Source of the DNA: Podaxis mareebaensis
Taxonomy: Eukaryota; Basidiomycota; Agaricomycetes; Agaricales; Agaricaceae
NCBI GenBank assembly: GCA_018524725.1
Contig: JAEUWP010000136.1
Span: 1-64,000, forward strand
DNA: 64,000 nt
Direction: 5' to 3'
Part shown: piece by piece, positions 11,530 to 23,742 of the stretch
How the letters are laid out: the number at the start of each line of letters is the position of its first letter
Position numbering within the stretch: the stretch's first letter is position 1
Position numbers and translations under genes: made by a program
Notes under the pieces: model-generated
What the model was told of the DNA's origin: nothing
The model's input: only the letters and a program-made list of their open reading frames with translations
Database searches by the model: none

Positions 11530-14351
11530 TCACACATCTGGCTTCTCTGCATCATCGCCTTCGGTGCCCGATAGCCGCTCCTTGATCTTTTGTGCAACCG
11601 CAGGACCGTGCACATAGATCCTTGCTGTGATGCATCTTGAGCAGACACAAACGGGGTGACGTAGATGGAAGAACATACGACTATGAAATCCATCCAAAAT
11701 CTGTACTCCCTAGGAGTTTTGTAAGACATAAGTATATCTACTCGTTGAATCCACAAATCACGCACTTCGTGATATACACCCTTCGGATACGTGATTAACG
11801 TATCATTCCATACAATATAATGCTATAACCCATTCATACAGACACTAGATCAAAATAAAACTCGAGAGGCGCACCTTATGTCCCATGTTCCTAGCCAGCA
11901 TCTCATAATCAAAGTCGTACGCTAAAAGACATTCATGTCAACCTGCATATAACAAAGATCGCAGTGGAGAAAACACGCACAACCAGGATAGACGATCTCA
12001 ATAACAGTTGATCGTCCTGAAGGTGGCATCCAGAGCTGATGCTGCGGAAAGATGTCAGTTACGAGGTTAGTGGTCGTGGACATCAATAGGCACCAGGAAC
12101 AAATGGAATAGGGAGTAGAGTGACAACAGGAATGGAAAAGAAGTTGAATATCCAGGAGGGTGCTTGAGTGAAAGTTGTGTTTAGCATCAGTTCAATGATG
12201 TAGATGGCGCAGGAGCTCTAAGAGCCAAGAACACAACAAAAACAGGCGATAGAGGGAGAAGAAGAGCGAGTTAAGATAAGGGAAAGTGTTAACTCACCGT
12301 CAACCCATTGCCATGCACTCCAACTATAATCTAAAATATTAGAAAGTCAGCGAAAAGTAAAAAGTCTGAGACGGTCGTATGAAAAAAAAACACAGAGAAA
12401 AACCTGAGGAGAATATGCGTAGAAGCCAATGTAACGGAAGGGGCCGTAATCAACCTCAGAACCCCAGAGTAAACAGGCGTTACGGCGAGACGCTTCCAGT
12501 CAAAGTCTAGCTCGAGGTTATCCTAGGATACCACGAAAGGTTCTCCCGGGATAACTAAGCTCTTTGTCTCTTTCATCCCCGGAGACTTCCGACCTAGGTA
12601 CCTCTTATCCAAAAGCTCGCATACGGTCACCTAACACCTTCAACTCTGTGGCAACTCCCGAAACTCCAAAAGCAACACGGTAGACCAATGGATACTCACT
12701 GCGCTCCTAGCGACGAGCCTAACCTGCTCCCGCAATCCAACGTTCTCCATCCGAACAATCTGCACCTCACAGACTCCCTCCTCTTCCAAAGTTCTCAACG
12801 CTTCAACCATACTCTTATGACTCTCATCGGTCAGTCTACGTCCTGTGCCCTGTCTATCGATATATGTCACAACCGGTTTATCCGATCGATCTGAAGGTGG
12901 GGAGAGGACTATGCGGTTTGTGAGAGAGGCGAATGTCGGGATGTACCCTAGGAGGTTGTGGGTTAAAGATTTGCGAAGGGGAGACCAGAACCCTTCGTGA
13001 TCTGGAGAAGGGGAGGATGGGTCGAACTCGGGGGCTTCGAGCTCTTGTGTGCCTGCAATCATTTTGCCCCAACGTCCTCCCCAACGACTGGGGCATGTAT
13101 GTTAGCCTAGCTTTCGGTGAATATGATTAAAATCGATGCTTACTGCCGATGTGCAGCTCTGCGATTTGTGATTAAGGCACGTTCGAAGACAACTGTAACG
13201 TTGAGTCTGATGAGGTCTAACCATTGGTCTCTTTCTTCTATTGCTGCTTGTGGGAATGCGGCGCGCATGAGGGGACCGACTACCCGTGCTTTGTCTCGCC
13301 ATTTCCCGTCGACCACGATCTGGTATCCAGAGTGTCAGTGTAAGAATGACAGGGCTGACAGAATCCGATTGCTCACTGGCAATAAAAATCGGTCTGGCAT
13401 TCGTAGTCTCTCTGGGTGGAATGTCCCGTCCGGGTCAAGTCCGACCCGAGAGTACACACGCCAACCTCCCAGGATGATTTCCCCCCACCAGTGATAGTAG
13501 TGCTTCAAAATGTTGGTAAGAGTGCTGATTCAAACTAGCGAACAGAAAACAACAACTCACGGACATGAATTGTGGGACATCATACATAATCCAACTGAAT
13601 CCTTCCGCCCGAATTGCTGAATCACCCAACAGCGACACGAGTTCATCAGGAGTGATGAACTGAATGTCCTGTAACTCGTCCATCACGTTTTTCCAGCAAA
13701 ACGGCATGATGAAGCCCGAAAGCATACCTCTTCATTGGGTTCCCTCTCAACTTGCCCACTGACGAAAGGCCTCCACACCAGATCCTCTTTCTTCTCTGGG
13801 AACGCGCTCCGGTTACGCGTTACAATGTAAAACGTCCCATTGTGTACGACGAGATTGTCAAGGACGAAAAATCCATGGATGAGGGCACCGTTCGGAACTG
13901 TGGTTTCGAGCGATGATGTGAGCGACATACTGGAGCTCATTATTGTTGAGTCCGGATATTTGAAGTCTGGGGATCCATAGTCCGATTCCTCCATCGGGTC
14001 GATAGCATCAGCAACTGCATTCGCAGGTTTGGGCTGCGGGATGGGATTGGCGTTATCTGCTTTTTGCGGGAGCACTGATAGAGGTGGGGACACGCCGTCA
14101 TATCCGGGACCCTCGCCCTCGATATCATCGTCAAATTCAGTTGAGGGTCCAGCTACAGGTAATACATGCACTTTGTCGTCTTTACCTGTAGATGCTGACC
14201 CAGATATCGATTTCAACCTGTGCAACGTCGCAAGCTTGAATTTACTCAGCTCCGTGGGTAACTCTGCGTCAAGGAAGAGGAAACCCAGAAAGCTAAGCGT
14301 GAGCACTGAAGACAAGACCCCGAAGATAACAAAGCGCCGGCGGAGGGCCAT
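11530..14351 (-). CDS. GT61-family glycosyltransferase, about 599 aa, type II membrane protein
   Basis: Ten exons: 13728-14351, 13561-13668, 13377-13502, 13144-13319, 12700-13087, 12298-12330 (33 nt), 11981-12041, 11875-11921, 11766-11822, 11530-11709. All phases agree. Residues 8-28 form one hydrophobic helix after a basic start (MALRRRF), a Golgi-type signal anchor. A linker rich in Pro, Asp and Ser follows. The catalytic part matches the DUF563/GT61 family (EOGT and plant xylosyltransferase relatives): DVPQFMS, then HYYHWWGEIILGGWRVYSR, VVTYIDRQGTGRRL, the diagnostic VGVHGNGLT (near residue 480) with HQLWMPPSGRSTVIEIVYPG, then HYIVWNDT and the C-terminal VHGPAVAQKI. It probably transfers a sugar to wall polysaccharide or secreted protein in the Golgi; donor and acceptor are unknown. 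The intron before the HGNG exon is 369 nt and the next is 256 nt, unlike the 56-59 nt introns elsewhere in the gene. Confidence 0.9.
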
Positions 14352-15204
14352 GGGTAGCGACCGGGCCCGTGAACGGTTGGGTTAAAGCTGAGAGTAGTTT
14401 TGAACAGCTGTATTCCCGTTCCTTGATCTTGTTTGCGAATAACAGCGGGAGCAGTCCTGTTAGATTGTTCACCATGCTGTCGGTGTGCTATCGCCCTTCT
14501 AGGCCCACGATGAGTGCTAACAATAGCTTCTTGATCTCTTCCGTGAGGACACGCTTGACAGAACTCTGATTCTAAGCCAAGAATGGCCATTGGGAGGAAA
14601 GATGATGATGAAAAACATGTGTCTCTACATCTCGAGTATCGTTGTATCCGATTAGCAATAATGATGGTTTCGGCCCCATGTCGGATCAGTGTACTAATTA
14701 TGATCGTATGGTAGGGTAGAATTTTTTAGGCATTCTGGTGTTGTCGTGGGTTCGGTTTTTTTTCTAGGTTTGAGGTGGTAGTGATTTACTTTCAGGCAAG
14801 TTTTGAACATTTAAGGTCCAAGTTGAGACGTACCAGTAAGTATGTCAACGAATGCTAACCCAAGAGTACCAGAAGTAATCTGGAAGTCAGCGGAGGTTAG
14901 GCGTGGGAGCAGTCCTCCACGTGATACCATCGCTGGCATCGCCTCTACGAACTCTCGTTTCAAGCTAGGCTTCGTGCCAGATGTTTTGATACCAGGGTCG
15001 TGTTATGATATTATACCGTGAGGGCTGACAAAGTCAGCTGAGGAAAATTGTACAACAACTTGCAAAGAACTGACGCAAAACGCGAATAGTCACGGCGTGA
15101 CTCAGACGCGCCAATAAAGCTGTCACGCGTATACATTGGTGATCACTTTCTCACATCACTGACCCTTTACTCGAGCTTCCACCGACAGCGCCCTACAACA
15201 ATAA
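14352..15204. other. Divergent promoter region
   Basis: Lies between the start of the GT61 gene (-) and the hypothetical gene at 15205 (+). No ORF of note, no repeat recognised. Confidence 0.5.
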
Positions 15205-16173
15205 ATGTCTCCAAGTCCGTCAACACCAATATCTCGATATCCTTTACACCAAACATTTCGCCCTCTGAACTCTTCACCACTCGCATCGCCTTCTCCCTCG
15301 CGTTCTCCATCCGCAAGCCACAAACCAATACCCGAACGCAGGCGTTTGCAATTCAAAGCCCAAACGCCTACCTCTTCCATATCCCGCAGTAGTACTCTTC
15401 CATCTTCATCTTCGTCTGCGCGTCATGTATCGTCATCACGGACACGGAGTATTCCATCCAGTGGAAGCGCAAGCACCCTCTCCCCCTCATCGTCTAAGCA
15501 CGTGACGCGTTCGCCTTTCAACCACCCAGAAGACCCACAGAAACAATTCTTTCGCGAGCGCATTAAAGCTAAATGTCTTGAACGTGCACAGAAGGCTAGA
15601 GCACGTGCCGTAAAAAATCGGAGGTATACGGGGTACAGCGATCGGAGTAGCGACGGATTTGACATGGAGGATGATGACGATGAGGACGAGGACGATGATG
15701 ACATCATGGGCGATGAGGTATGCTCAATGCTCTTTGGCCTTGCATTCGCTTTCTGACGGCTTGTATTATAGCTGTTCAGGCGTATCATGGCGCAAACAAA
15801 CCGTAAAACTGATCACTCGTATCGACTTTCTTATGCCCTTGAGGTCGGCTCCTCCTTCGACCCAGATATGGAAGACGTCGCCGAATGGGAACGTGAAATT
15901 CAGAGTACGTTGCATGCATCATTCGAGACCAGGACCTTGGACACTAACATTACTATTATCATTACCTTAGGCGCTCCAAACCAGGATCCTGACCTCTTAC
16001 CCGCCGGCTTGCACGAAGACGAAGAACTCGAAGCCTACGCTGAAGAGTACGCACGGCAAGCTGCATTAGAGGAATTCGCTGATATACCCGAAGAGGAACT
16101 CTTTCACCTGAGCGACATTGACGATGTCCTCAACTTAGACCAAAATGGTGCCGATGATATGGACATCTCATAA
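15205..16173 (+). CDS. Hypothetical protein with basic and acidic segments, about 282 aa
   Basis: Exons 15205-15717, 15772-15904, 15971-16173; two short GT-AG introns (54 and 66 nt), phases agree. I do not recognise the family. The first 110 residues are Ser/Pro/Arg-rich and probably disordered. A helical, strongly basic block follows (FFRERIKAKCLERAQKARA then RAVKNRR), then an acidic run (MEDDDDEDEDDDDIMGDE), then a compact region with SYRLSYALEVGSSFDPDMED and an acidic tail (EEYARQAALEEFADIPEEE). The basic-then-acidic layout suggests a nuclear, chromatin- or ribosome-biogenesis-like partner, but that is inference only. Coding status is supported by the two frame-keeping introns. Confidence 0.75.
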
Positions 16174-16630
16174 GCTCAATTCTCCGAGTTGCCGCGCTTT
16201 CGAAATTGCTGTGTATTATTCCGTCACTTATCAGAAGAGCGAATGTATTATTCTTGGACTGTCTGTTTATCTGACTCGAACCTGAATGCTCAAACTCTCA
16301 ATCGTGACAACGTAACCTTTCTCTCGGCCTTTTAAATCGGATTTCAAACCCCCAGGATGGATGATTCGCGAATCATGACTCACATCAAATGCATGCTGAT
16401 GTATGTATCCTTTACCCACCAATCGTACATCTCAGATACTGGCTTATCACCCTTCCTTTAGCATGCAACGCGGTTCAGTTGGGTGAGAATAAGCCGTGAG
16501 ACGAGAAGTTGATCGATGACGGCGAACTGCCAGGTATCACCTGTCGGGAATGTCCGTCTGCACCTGACTCTTGAGGCGCTGACATATCCCACGATAACGC
16601 ACAGTCTACCAACTACGATCCCGAAGGGCC
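16174..16630. other. Intergenic region
   Basis: 3' flank of the hypothetical gene and 5' flank of the F-box gene. No feature recognised. Confidence 0.5.
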
Positions 16631-18190
16631 ATGGCTCGTCGTTCTGAGAGAAAGGCCCTTCGACGACAGCAGAAGCAAACGTCACTGTCAAAGGTATTCA
16701 CCCGCGGCACCATTACATGGTACCGTAAAGCTCATTTCAATATGCAGACACAAAGCAACTCTCCAGTTTTCAAACTTCATCATGACGTCTTGGGCGAGAT
16801 CTTCAAACACGTCTGTATGCCACCAGAATCCGAAGACCAAGCAATTTTCCCCCCGACGCGACTAGGTGCGGTATGTACCTACTGGCGTCAGGTTGCATGG
16901 TCCACCCCACAGCTCTGGACTCGCCTCTTCTTGACCGAGTGGTTCTGGTTGTCAAGGAACAGGATCAGTGTCCTCAATCTATATTTCAGGAATATGGGAG
17001 GGCTGATGCTGGACCTGACGATCTGTGATTATCCGAGGAACCCAAGAGGGGGTAAGAGACGACGAAGAAAGCGCACGGAACCCCTTGTAGATGCCTTCCC
17101 CGAACTCCTTCCCATCGGGGGTTTTTTCGATTTCCCTGCTCGCGACGTATTCAATACGATATTTGTTCAACACTCTGACAAGCTGGTGTCGGTAGTGATG
17201 AACCAATACGTGTTTCCCTGGTTGTACCAAATCGAGGATATCTCGAAGTTGCAGGGTTTTCCCAATTTGGAGACCTTTGGAGTCAGAGATGAATGTGATT
17301 TTGAAGAATTTTCGTTGAGCGACAGCTCGGATCCTCCCGTTGCCATACACAACGCTCCCCGCCTTACGAACGTGCTCTTGATGGGGCTACAAAACTTGTT
17401 TACCTTTCCTTGGTCACAAATGGTCAGCCTCTACCTTTGCGCTGTAAACGCCAAGTGTGCGATGCAGGCTGTTTTGCAGTGCATAAATCTGGAGGATTTG
17501 AGCATCGCGCAACTTGAATACTCCTTCGACGATGAAACCATACTATTTCCCCAGGAATGCGTGGCGCTTTCTCGTCTTAGGTCATTCGAGTTCTTCAGCC
17601 TCTCTTTTCCAGATTTTTGGGAAGCGGGTCTAGCAGATCACCTGGCTTTTCCGGCATTGCAAGAACTCTTGTTGAAGGTCGACCTGCGGAGTTTTCAACG
17701 TCATGCGGACTTCCTCCGCAATCTCCCCCCATCCCTATCCTATCTTCAAATACATTGTAACCATACCAAGGCCTGTACCAACCTCCTCAAGGAGCTCTTC
17801 CGGCGCTGGGAATCTCTCCGCGGGTTGACCCTCGTCTTCGATCAAGACATTTCCCCCGACCTAGTGAAATCCCTCATCGTCACACCAAAGGTCATGCATT
17901 TGCCAGCCCTAACCCACTTCACTCTCGCTGTCTCTGGTCCTGACCCTACTCTCGGGCGCAAGAAGCTCTTGGCCATCCTGGAGCTTGTACGTTCGCGCTG
18001 GAGGGATACAAGGCCGAATAGGGTGGAACGAATCTCTAAATTAGTCCTGATGTTCCGCTCTCAATGGCTGAACGTCAACTCTTGGCCCAAGCAATTCAAG
18101 TCAGGCATAGGGGTGTTAGTTAAGGAAGGATTGGAGGTGGAGATAGTCACGTCTTATCGTTGTGTATATGCCCCTTGGCTGGAGAAGTAG
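16631..18190 (+). CDS. F-box-like protein, 519 aa, intronless
   Basis: A single open frame. The F-box lies near residues 45-95, with LHHDVLGEIFKHVCMPPES, RLGAVCTYWRQVAWSTPQLW and TRLFL. This is the form common in the very large agaricomycete F-box family, where a conserved Cys-x-x-W/R-x-x-A-x-x-x-P-x-L-W tail follows the box. F-box proteins bind SKP1 and recruit substrates to SCF ubiquitin ligases. The rest of the protein contains weak leucine-rich-repeat-like strands (for example LQELLLKVDLRSFQRH and LRGLTLVF) that would form the substrate-binding part. The start is uncertain: the ATG at 16631 gives a 37-residue basic extension before a second methionine (16742) that sits more typically just before the F-box. 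Confidence 0.85.
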   Translation: MARRSERKALRRQQKQTSLSKVFTRGTITWYRKAHFNMQTQSNSPVFKLHHDVLGEIFKHVCMPPESEDQAIFPPTRLGAVCTYWRQVAWSTPQLWTRLFLTEWFWLSRNRISVLNLYFRNMGGLMLDLTICDYPRNPRGGKRRRRKRTEPLVDAFPELLPIGGFFDFPARDVFNTIFVQHSDKLVSVVMNQYVFPWLYQIEDISKLQGFPNLETFGVRDECDFEEFSLSDSSDPPVAIHNAPRLTNVLLMGLQNLFTFPWSQMVSLYLCAVNAKCAMQAVLQCINLEDLSIAQLEYSFDDETILFPQECVALSRLRSFEFFSLSFPDFWEAGLADHLAFPALQELLLKVDLRSFQRHADFLRNLPPSLSYLQIHCNHTKACTNLLKELFRRWESLRGLTLVFDQDISPDLVKSLIVTPKVMHLPALTHFTLAVSGPDPTLGRKKLLAILELVRSRWRDTRPNRVERISKLVLMFRSQWLNVNSWPKQFKSGIGVLVKEGLEVEIVTSYRCVYAPWLEK

Positions 18191-19169
18191 TAAAATAAGT
18201 CGCTTCAAGCGCATAGTACCGTGGATGTAGCATACAAAGAAGTGTGAATTTGAGTGTACTTTTAGCTTTCTGGACTCACGATGGTCACAGATGATGTCAG
18301 ATTCATGATCACTAAACTATATGTAAGGTCAGGGAAATGAAAAACCCTTGACGAGGCAAGTCGCCGTCCATGCGTTCATGTGGCTCACGAGATTTCTGCC
18401 GAGAGTACATATCGTACTCAAATTTCAAGTCACATTCTTTCTTCTTACTAAATGTGACCCATCTAAGATCACAGAAAGACACCAGTTTGTCATGGCTAAT
18501 AACAGCATCTGTTACATATCTTTTCTCCGCCTCTTGTGCACGGTTGCATCGGATCTGAACACACCTGTCAGAGTTACCTGCTTCCTCCGGTCGCCGCTGC
18601 CGGCGCTGGGGTCCCGGTGTGCGCCAGTGTACTATCCTATTTCGCGCCGCAGACCGTAATGATACTACCTGTCAAACTATCCGCTGTGAGAACATATATG
18701 GTTGAGTTGTAACCAAGTTTCTCCTCGGGATGGTGGCGCTATCATCAGGTACACGGTCGTCAAATCAAAATTTACTCTTTTTTTCTAACATTCACCACCG
18801 ACATACAATTTTCTAGTAAATATTTCTTCCCGAATGCGGCTTCCAGTTTGATGTGGGAAGTCCTGTGATGACCAAAAGATGACGACGTCAAAACGATTAA
18901 TATGTGAAATAAGTCCTTAGGTAGTTACTGACTTCCCATCGTCGTTTATAACAACGCACGAAGCATGTCCACCTGTAAACCGCTGAATCATATAAAAACA
19001 GAAAAGACGCAAGGAATGAGGACCTCATGATTGGGACATTTAGGTTCGAAGGCGCATACCTACAATTAGTACTGAGTACACAAATATCGGTCAGTGGACT
19101 CCTATCTGACCCCATGGACTCACGTTGAGTCAAGTGGGAGAAGGGCGGTGTAGCCACTTCCCTGAGGCT
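18191..19169. other. Convergent intergenic region, no gene seen
   Basis: Lies between the F-box gene (+) and DUF6533 gene A (-). Short frames only, none recognisable. Confidence 0.5.
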
Positions 19170-21054
19170 TCACCCTTCACCGTTCTGATGAGCACTCGAT
19201 GAACTACCGACCAAGACAGTCGTGATCATTCCATGCTCTCCATAGTTATCTCTTTGATAGAGTTCGTATCCATCAACTGTTGTTTCGTCACCATGCCCCG
19301 GCCCACTTCCATTCCCATGTAAAAGCAGCCTGGGATCGCGAAGATTTAGCATGAGTCGGGAAACCATTATAGACGATATCCTATTCACACATGAGACCTC
19401 GACTATGATAAGATGAAACATCGGTCAGGCATACGCATTGGTAAACGTGGTTGCGAACCCACGGCTCAGTGGCTGTGAAGGTGGGCCATATCAGGGTTGG
19501 TCCTTGTAGGTGATGCTCTGACAGATACATACGCCGCCAAACTATTTTGCAATCAGCGAATACCCAGGGTTGGAAGAAAAGATTGAACATACTATCAAGC
19601 TAAGAATGTTTCCCATAGTGGTTACAGCCATAGCGCTTGTAGTTAGGAGAGGTCAGTACCAAACAGCTCCATAGAGACTTCTGTTGCAAGTCTACTTACC
19701 CAAAGTAGATAGTACCTACGGGAGATGATAGTAGTTAGCGCCTCGGTAGAGATGCACAAGCTGGAAGGGATTTGCACCATCGCGCATGAGCATTGTTAAC
19801 AACCCTATTTCGCCCGTACGAGGCAATGTCAGCGTTTTGAATAGGGTCATTCCGAATACGAGAATGTCGAATATGAGTTCACCGAACCAGGCCGCTGCTA
19901 TGTCTACTTGACGTGGGTATTTCCTTTCCTTTGGACACAGAGACACTTACGGAGAGCCCTACGAAACATAATGTCAGCACTCGCAAATGTGGCCTTGGCG
20001 GAACCAGCACGCACTCGTCTTTGGCTATTATAAGAGTACAGCCGTGGGGTAAAATCACCGAGGGGGACTCCGCACTCCTGTGGATGTGAACTATCGCCCA
20101 CTATGTCCACTTGCATCAGCTTGTGTTCATTGACTACCAGCTTCAGATGCTTACAGTTGCTAATCCTATGGCTGAGCAACATACTGCACTGTAAAGTACT
20201 ACAACCCACGTCCTACACCCGTAAAGTGCATAGATGCGCGTTATCATCATAGCTGTGTGGAGATTACAACTGGGAGACAAAGACACTGAAGAAACACGTA
20301 CATGCGACAAAGATTTGTATCATGACGATTAGAGCTTGGTGGTACAATTGGAAGCTCTTGCATCTGTTGCCGCATATCAACACATTTAGTCCACGATATC
20401 CAGCAGAAAATTTGAAGAACACGTACACCTATACAATACATCACAATATTAAGGGCATTGAGGAGTAATCGTAGAAAACCACTCACGCTTAGGCTACCCA
20501 TCTTCGAAAAATATTCCATCATTACTGGCACATGGCCTGCAAGCGCCAAGTAACGATTCAGGAAGAACAAGAGCGAAGCCCAGTTGAAGCTAAAGCCTCT
20601 AGCCCCACCTGTGTCAGCTTGTTCAGGGATGACCACATCATCTTGATTACTATGGCCATCCCTGGGTCCATGGCTATGGTGTCGCAGCTTGACATTGAAC
20701 CAGATTCTCAGCCGCCGGGGCCAAAACCTCTCGAATTCGTAGGGAAACGTGAGTATATGGTCGTATATAAGCAGTGCTGATCACCATCATACCACTAAAT
20801 TAGAATTTGCCACGAGAATGAGGTGAGACGGAACGTACTGAAGGATATGACGGCTAGTATCCAGGTGATCTGCCTATCATTGTCAGTACATCCAAAGCTG
20901 ATTGAGGCTCGACGTGACGGAAAATACGATAAGGAAAAGACAAGCGTATCGTATAGCTTCCTCTTATCCTACTGGCGTAGGGGAGGGGATGGCGGCAGGA
21001 TACTCACCACAATGCAAAATCCTCCTGCGTAAGACTTAGACCTGCATCCTTCAT
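19170..21054 (-). CDS. DUF6533-type seven-helix membrane protein A, about 329 aa, 13 exons
   Basis: Exons 21008-21054, 20839-20873, 20728-20776, 20487-20589, 20302-20428, 20155-20252, 20015-20100, 19951-19958 (8 nt), 19778-19906, 19700-19715 (16 nt), 19593-19635, 19435-19472, 19170-19380; the phases add up to 990 coding bases. Family marks in order: MKDAGLSLTQEDF start, ALLIYDHILTF (helix with the DUF6533 YDH), SLLFFLNRYLALAG, FQLYHQALIVMIQ, MMITRIYALYGCRTWVVV, WFGELIFDILVFGMTLFKT, RDGTIYFGAMAVTTMGNILS and MVSRLMLNLRDPR. These proteins are orphan, GPCR-like membrane proteins expanded in agaricomycetes; ligand and function are unknown. The intron 20590-20727 (138 nt) keeps an open frame, so it could be retained. 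Without the 8-nt exon the frame breaks, which supports it. The intron separating it from exon 9 is only 44 nt. Confidence 0.88.
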
Positions 21055-23444
21055 TTTCTATCCAAAAGCCGAAAAAGAGTATTCTCGACTAGCGAGTGGG
21101 CTAGAGGTCGTTGACAAAGTGTAACTGCACGAATACTAGCGTACTGGGGACACAAGACAGAATGATAGACCTAGAATGGGGAGAATGTAGGTGTTAGTAC
21201 CAGACCATACCAGAGCTTAATAAATACATGTGTTTCCAGATTCAAGAGGGGTGAGATACCCTAAATATAAGTTAAGTATCGTAACCTTCGCTGTCCGGCA
21301 CCTTATCGCTACTTACGGAAGCTCAGGGCTGAAGGAGGACATGGCCGAACTTTTCACCACCAACTAACCTTATATGGCTTGTACCTGGGGTCTTGGTGCC
21401 AGTGACCAAAGTTGTGGTATCTTGGGCGGTTTCGTCGTCGACGCTGGCCAGCGGCCGAATGCTTAGCGCTTAGTGCTCAGTACCCAGTCTTCCAATGGCA
21501 ATGGACCGTCGTTAACACGAATACGCTGCCTTCGTAGGAAGGCCGTTGTCTGTGTTGCTGCATTTTGTAGAGCATCGTCCTCGAATTGTGCACACAATGA
21601 GCTAACACCAGGATATTAACATTTAGCGGTCCATACGTTGAAGGACCTAAATGCGTGCGTGAATACAGTCATGCCCTCACCTATTTCCCGTTGCTTTACT
21701 CACACAGTTACATGATTTTCTGCGATATTTAAAGGTATGTTCGATTTCGTATATTTACATCCTACCTATGGTCCAACTTACACAATACTCTATAAATTCC
21801 TGACAAGGACATGATACGCCTCATTCATTCTCAAGCATATAGTAGTTTTTTTTTATTCATCAATTTATAACTCGGGGCTTGGTGGCAGTCCGCGGGGCAC
21901 ATGGTAGTTCAATGTTCAACTTCGTGAGACTCAACTCTTCTTACCCCAGCCGTGCACCAAAGCAGAACAAGGTGGAGGGGAGGTGGTCTTGAGCGCCTCA
22001 GAAAGGAGCACCATCTTGTGCAAAATGAAAATCTACTACAACAATTTGGGCCTGCATAATCTGGTCGTGAAGGGAATTCACCACTCAAAGCTCGGGCTGG
22101 CCAGAGGTTTCGTATTGGAAAATGGTGACTAACATTTGCTCTTCAAGTAGTGTAGTACTGTATTGCTCAACTTGTATTGCTCAATTTCTTGAATCAACTT
22201 ACTGGGGCAGCCCATGCGCGCCAACTGCTGTGCTCGTGTAACTGAGACAGCGTATCTGCGCCGAACAAGCCCCCTTTACTGTCATCAACTATAATGGACC
22301 AGGGCTGCAGGGGCTGTCGACCGAGCAATTCGGCTCCGCCAACTACCCGGGTCCTCATGGGAACCTTCCTCAGTGAGTTTTGGATGATCCCTTGACGCGA
22401 AAGTCACATCATGGTCACGATGAAGACAATGAGGACACGCCACAGATGCGACAAGGGTCATCATGTTCATGCTCGAGTAATACTATTGATGGCCCGTACC
22501 TTGGATAGGCCCGAACCTCGGATGAACGTCTGTATCTTGCCTCATACTCCACAAAACTTTTTGAAACTTTATGTGATACATCTCCCAACCATTCTGTGTA
22601 TTGTACGAGCATTTATCCAAGGAAACTTTGAACAGATGAGGAGAGCGACTGCAGGCTCAAAGCCGCGCTTTGTGACGCTTGCTGAGCACACCCCGTCAAA
22701 TGAGTTGGTGGGAATGTTGCGACTGATGTGACGTCCGAGGTTTGGACCCATCCGAGGTACGGGCCACTAATAGTAGGCGCACGGTGGCCTCATATTTCTA
22801 TATTGTTTGTTGGTCTCCGGATGGTGAAGGAAGAGCATAAGTAGCAGTGGAGGGACATATTCGTACCGGGATGTTCTTCAAAGGGCACCGTGCAGCATCG
22901 TGTACTAGAGCTTTGCAAGCATTTTTACACTTGACATTTGGTGAAATGCATGCCTGTCTCGGAGTTGATGCTTGTCCAAATGTGACTCCCGTCATTGAAC
23001 ATGTTTCATCTTGGTTCCACAACCAGCTGTATTGACTTATAAGTGGTGACATTACCTATTCCAACTCAATGTAACGCACAACGCTGACGGCATTGCCAGA
23101 ATGGGATCACCGAGCTGCGTTACCCACCTCCAGGGTGTTGCCACCACACAGTCCGCCACAGTATTCAGCTCTTGGCTCGCAACAAACCATGACTACGATC
23201 ACCTATTGTGTGGAGGTGACGCATCCTCATAATGCACAATTGCAAGTTCCCCCTAGATGGTCCAAAGATACAATCTCCATCCACAGTAGATGTATCTGCT
23301 TTAAAACACTAGCTATGCACGGCATTGTATTATCAAATAACTTTATATATCCTGGATCCTCTCTGAAACGGCCGCCCAATACACTTGGTGCCCGATCCAG
23401 GGAGTACTGGACGTGAGAGAGCTCACCAGTGGCTGTAGTAGATA
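21055..23444. other. Gene-poor region upstream of the transposon block
   Basis: No domain-bearing frame on either strand. Includes the promoter side of DUF6533 gene A. An oligo-T run lies near 21846. Sequence from about 22,000 onward may be degenerate repeat, but I could not match it to anything else in the window. Confidence 0.4.
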
Positions 23445-23742
23445 CTATGGGTTGCCCATAGGTTAAATGTGCTCCAACTTTAAACGTTTGAATGGTCACA
23501 CCAATTACTGGCTTCTCAGGCAGTATATTACGCAGACTCCTTTGACTAGTGTGATTTTAAGTGACTTTCAGGCCTCTCAGTGCTCTTCTCAACCACTCAG
23601 AAAAATAGGGAAAAAATGCTCTCACAGTGTTTTGGACTACTATGAGATGCTCCATGTCAAATTTTATACAAGAAGTGGAACTCAATGAGACGTAAACGCT
23701 CATTCGAAGTTCGGGCATGTTCGACCTATGGGCAACCCATAG
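23445..23742. mobile_element. MITE-like element with inverted terminal repeats
   Basis: The left end CTATGGGTTGCCCATAG (23445-23461) and right end CTATGGGCAACCCATAG (23726-23742) are exact reverse complements. The similarity continues inward in diverged form for about 25 more bases (roughly 23462-23490 against 23695-23725). Each end is itself a short inverted repeat (CTATGGG / CCCATAG). The length is 298 bp with no coding frame, as in a miniature inverted-repeat element. No clear target-site duplication is visible, so the exact ends and superfamily are unsure. Confidence 0.5.

Noticed and set aside
12411..12464. Extra coding exon in the GT61 gene
   Set aside because: The family sequence runs directly from the VARSA exon to the VGVHGNGLT exon in phase, so this stretch is not needed; kept only as a finding.
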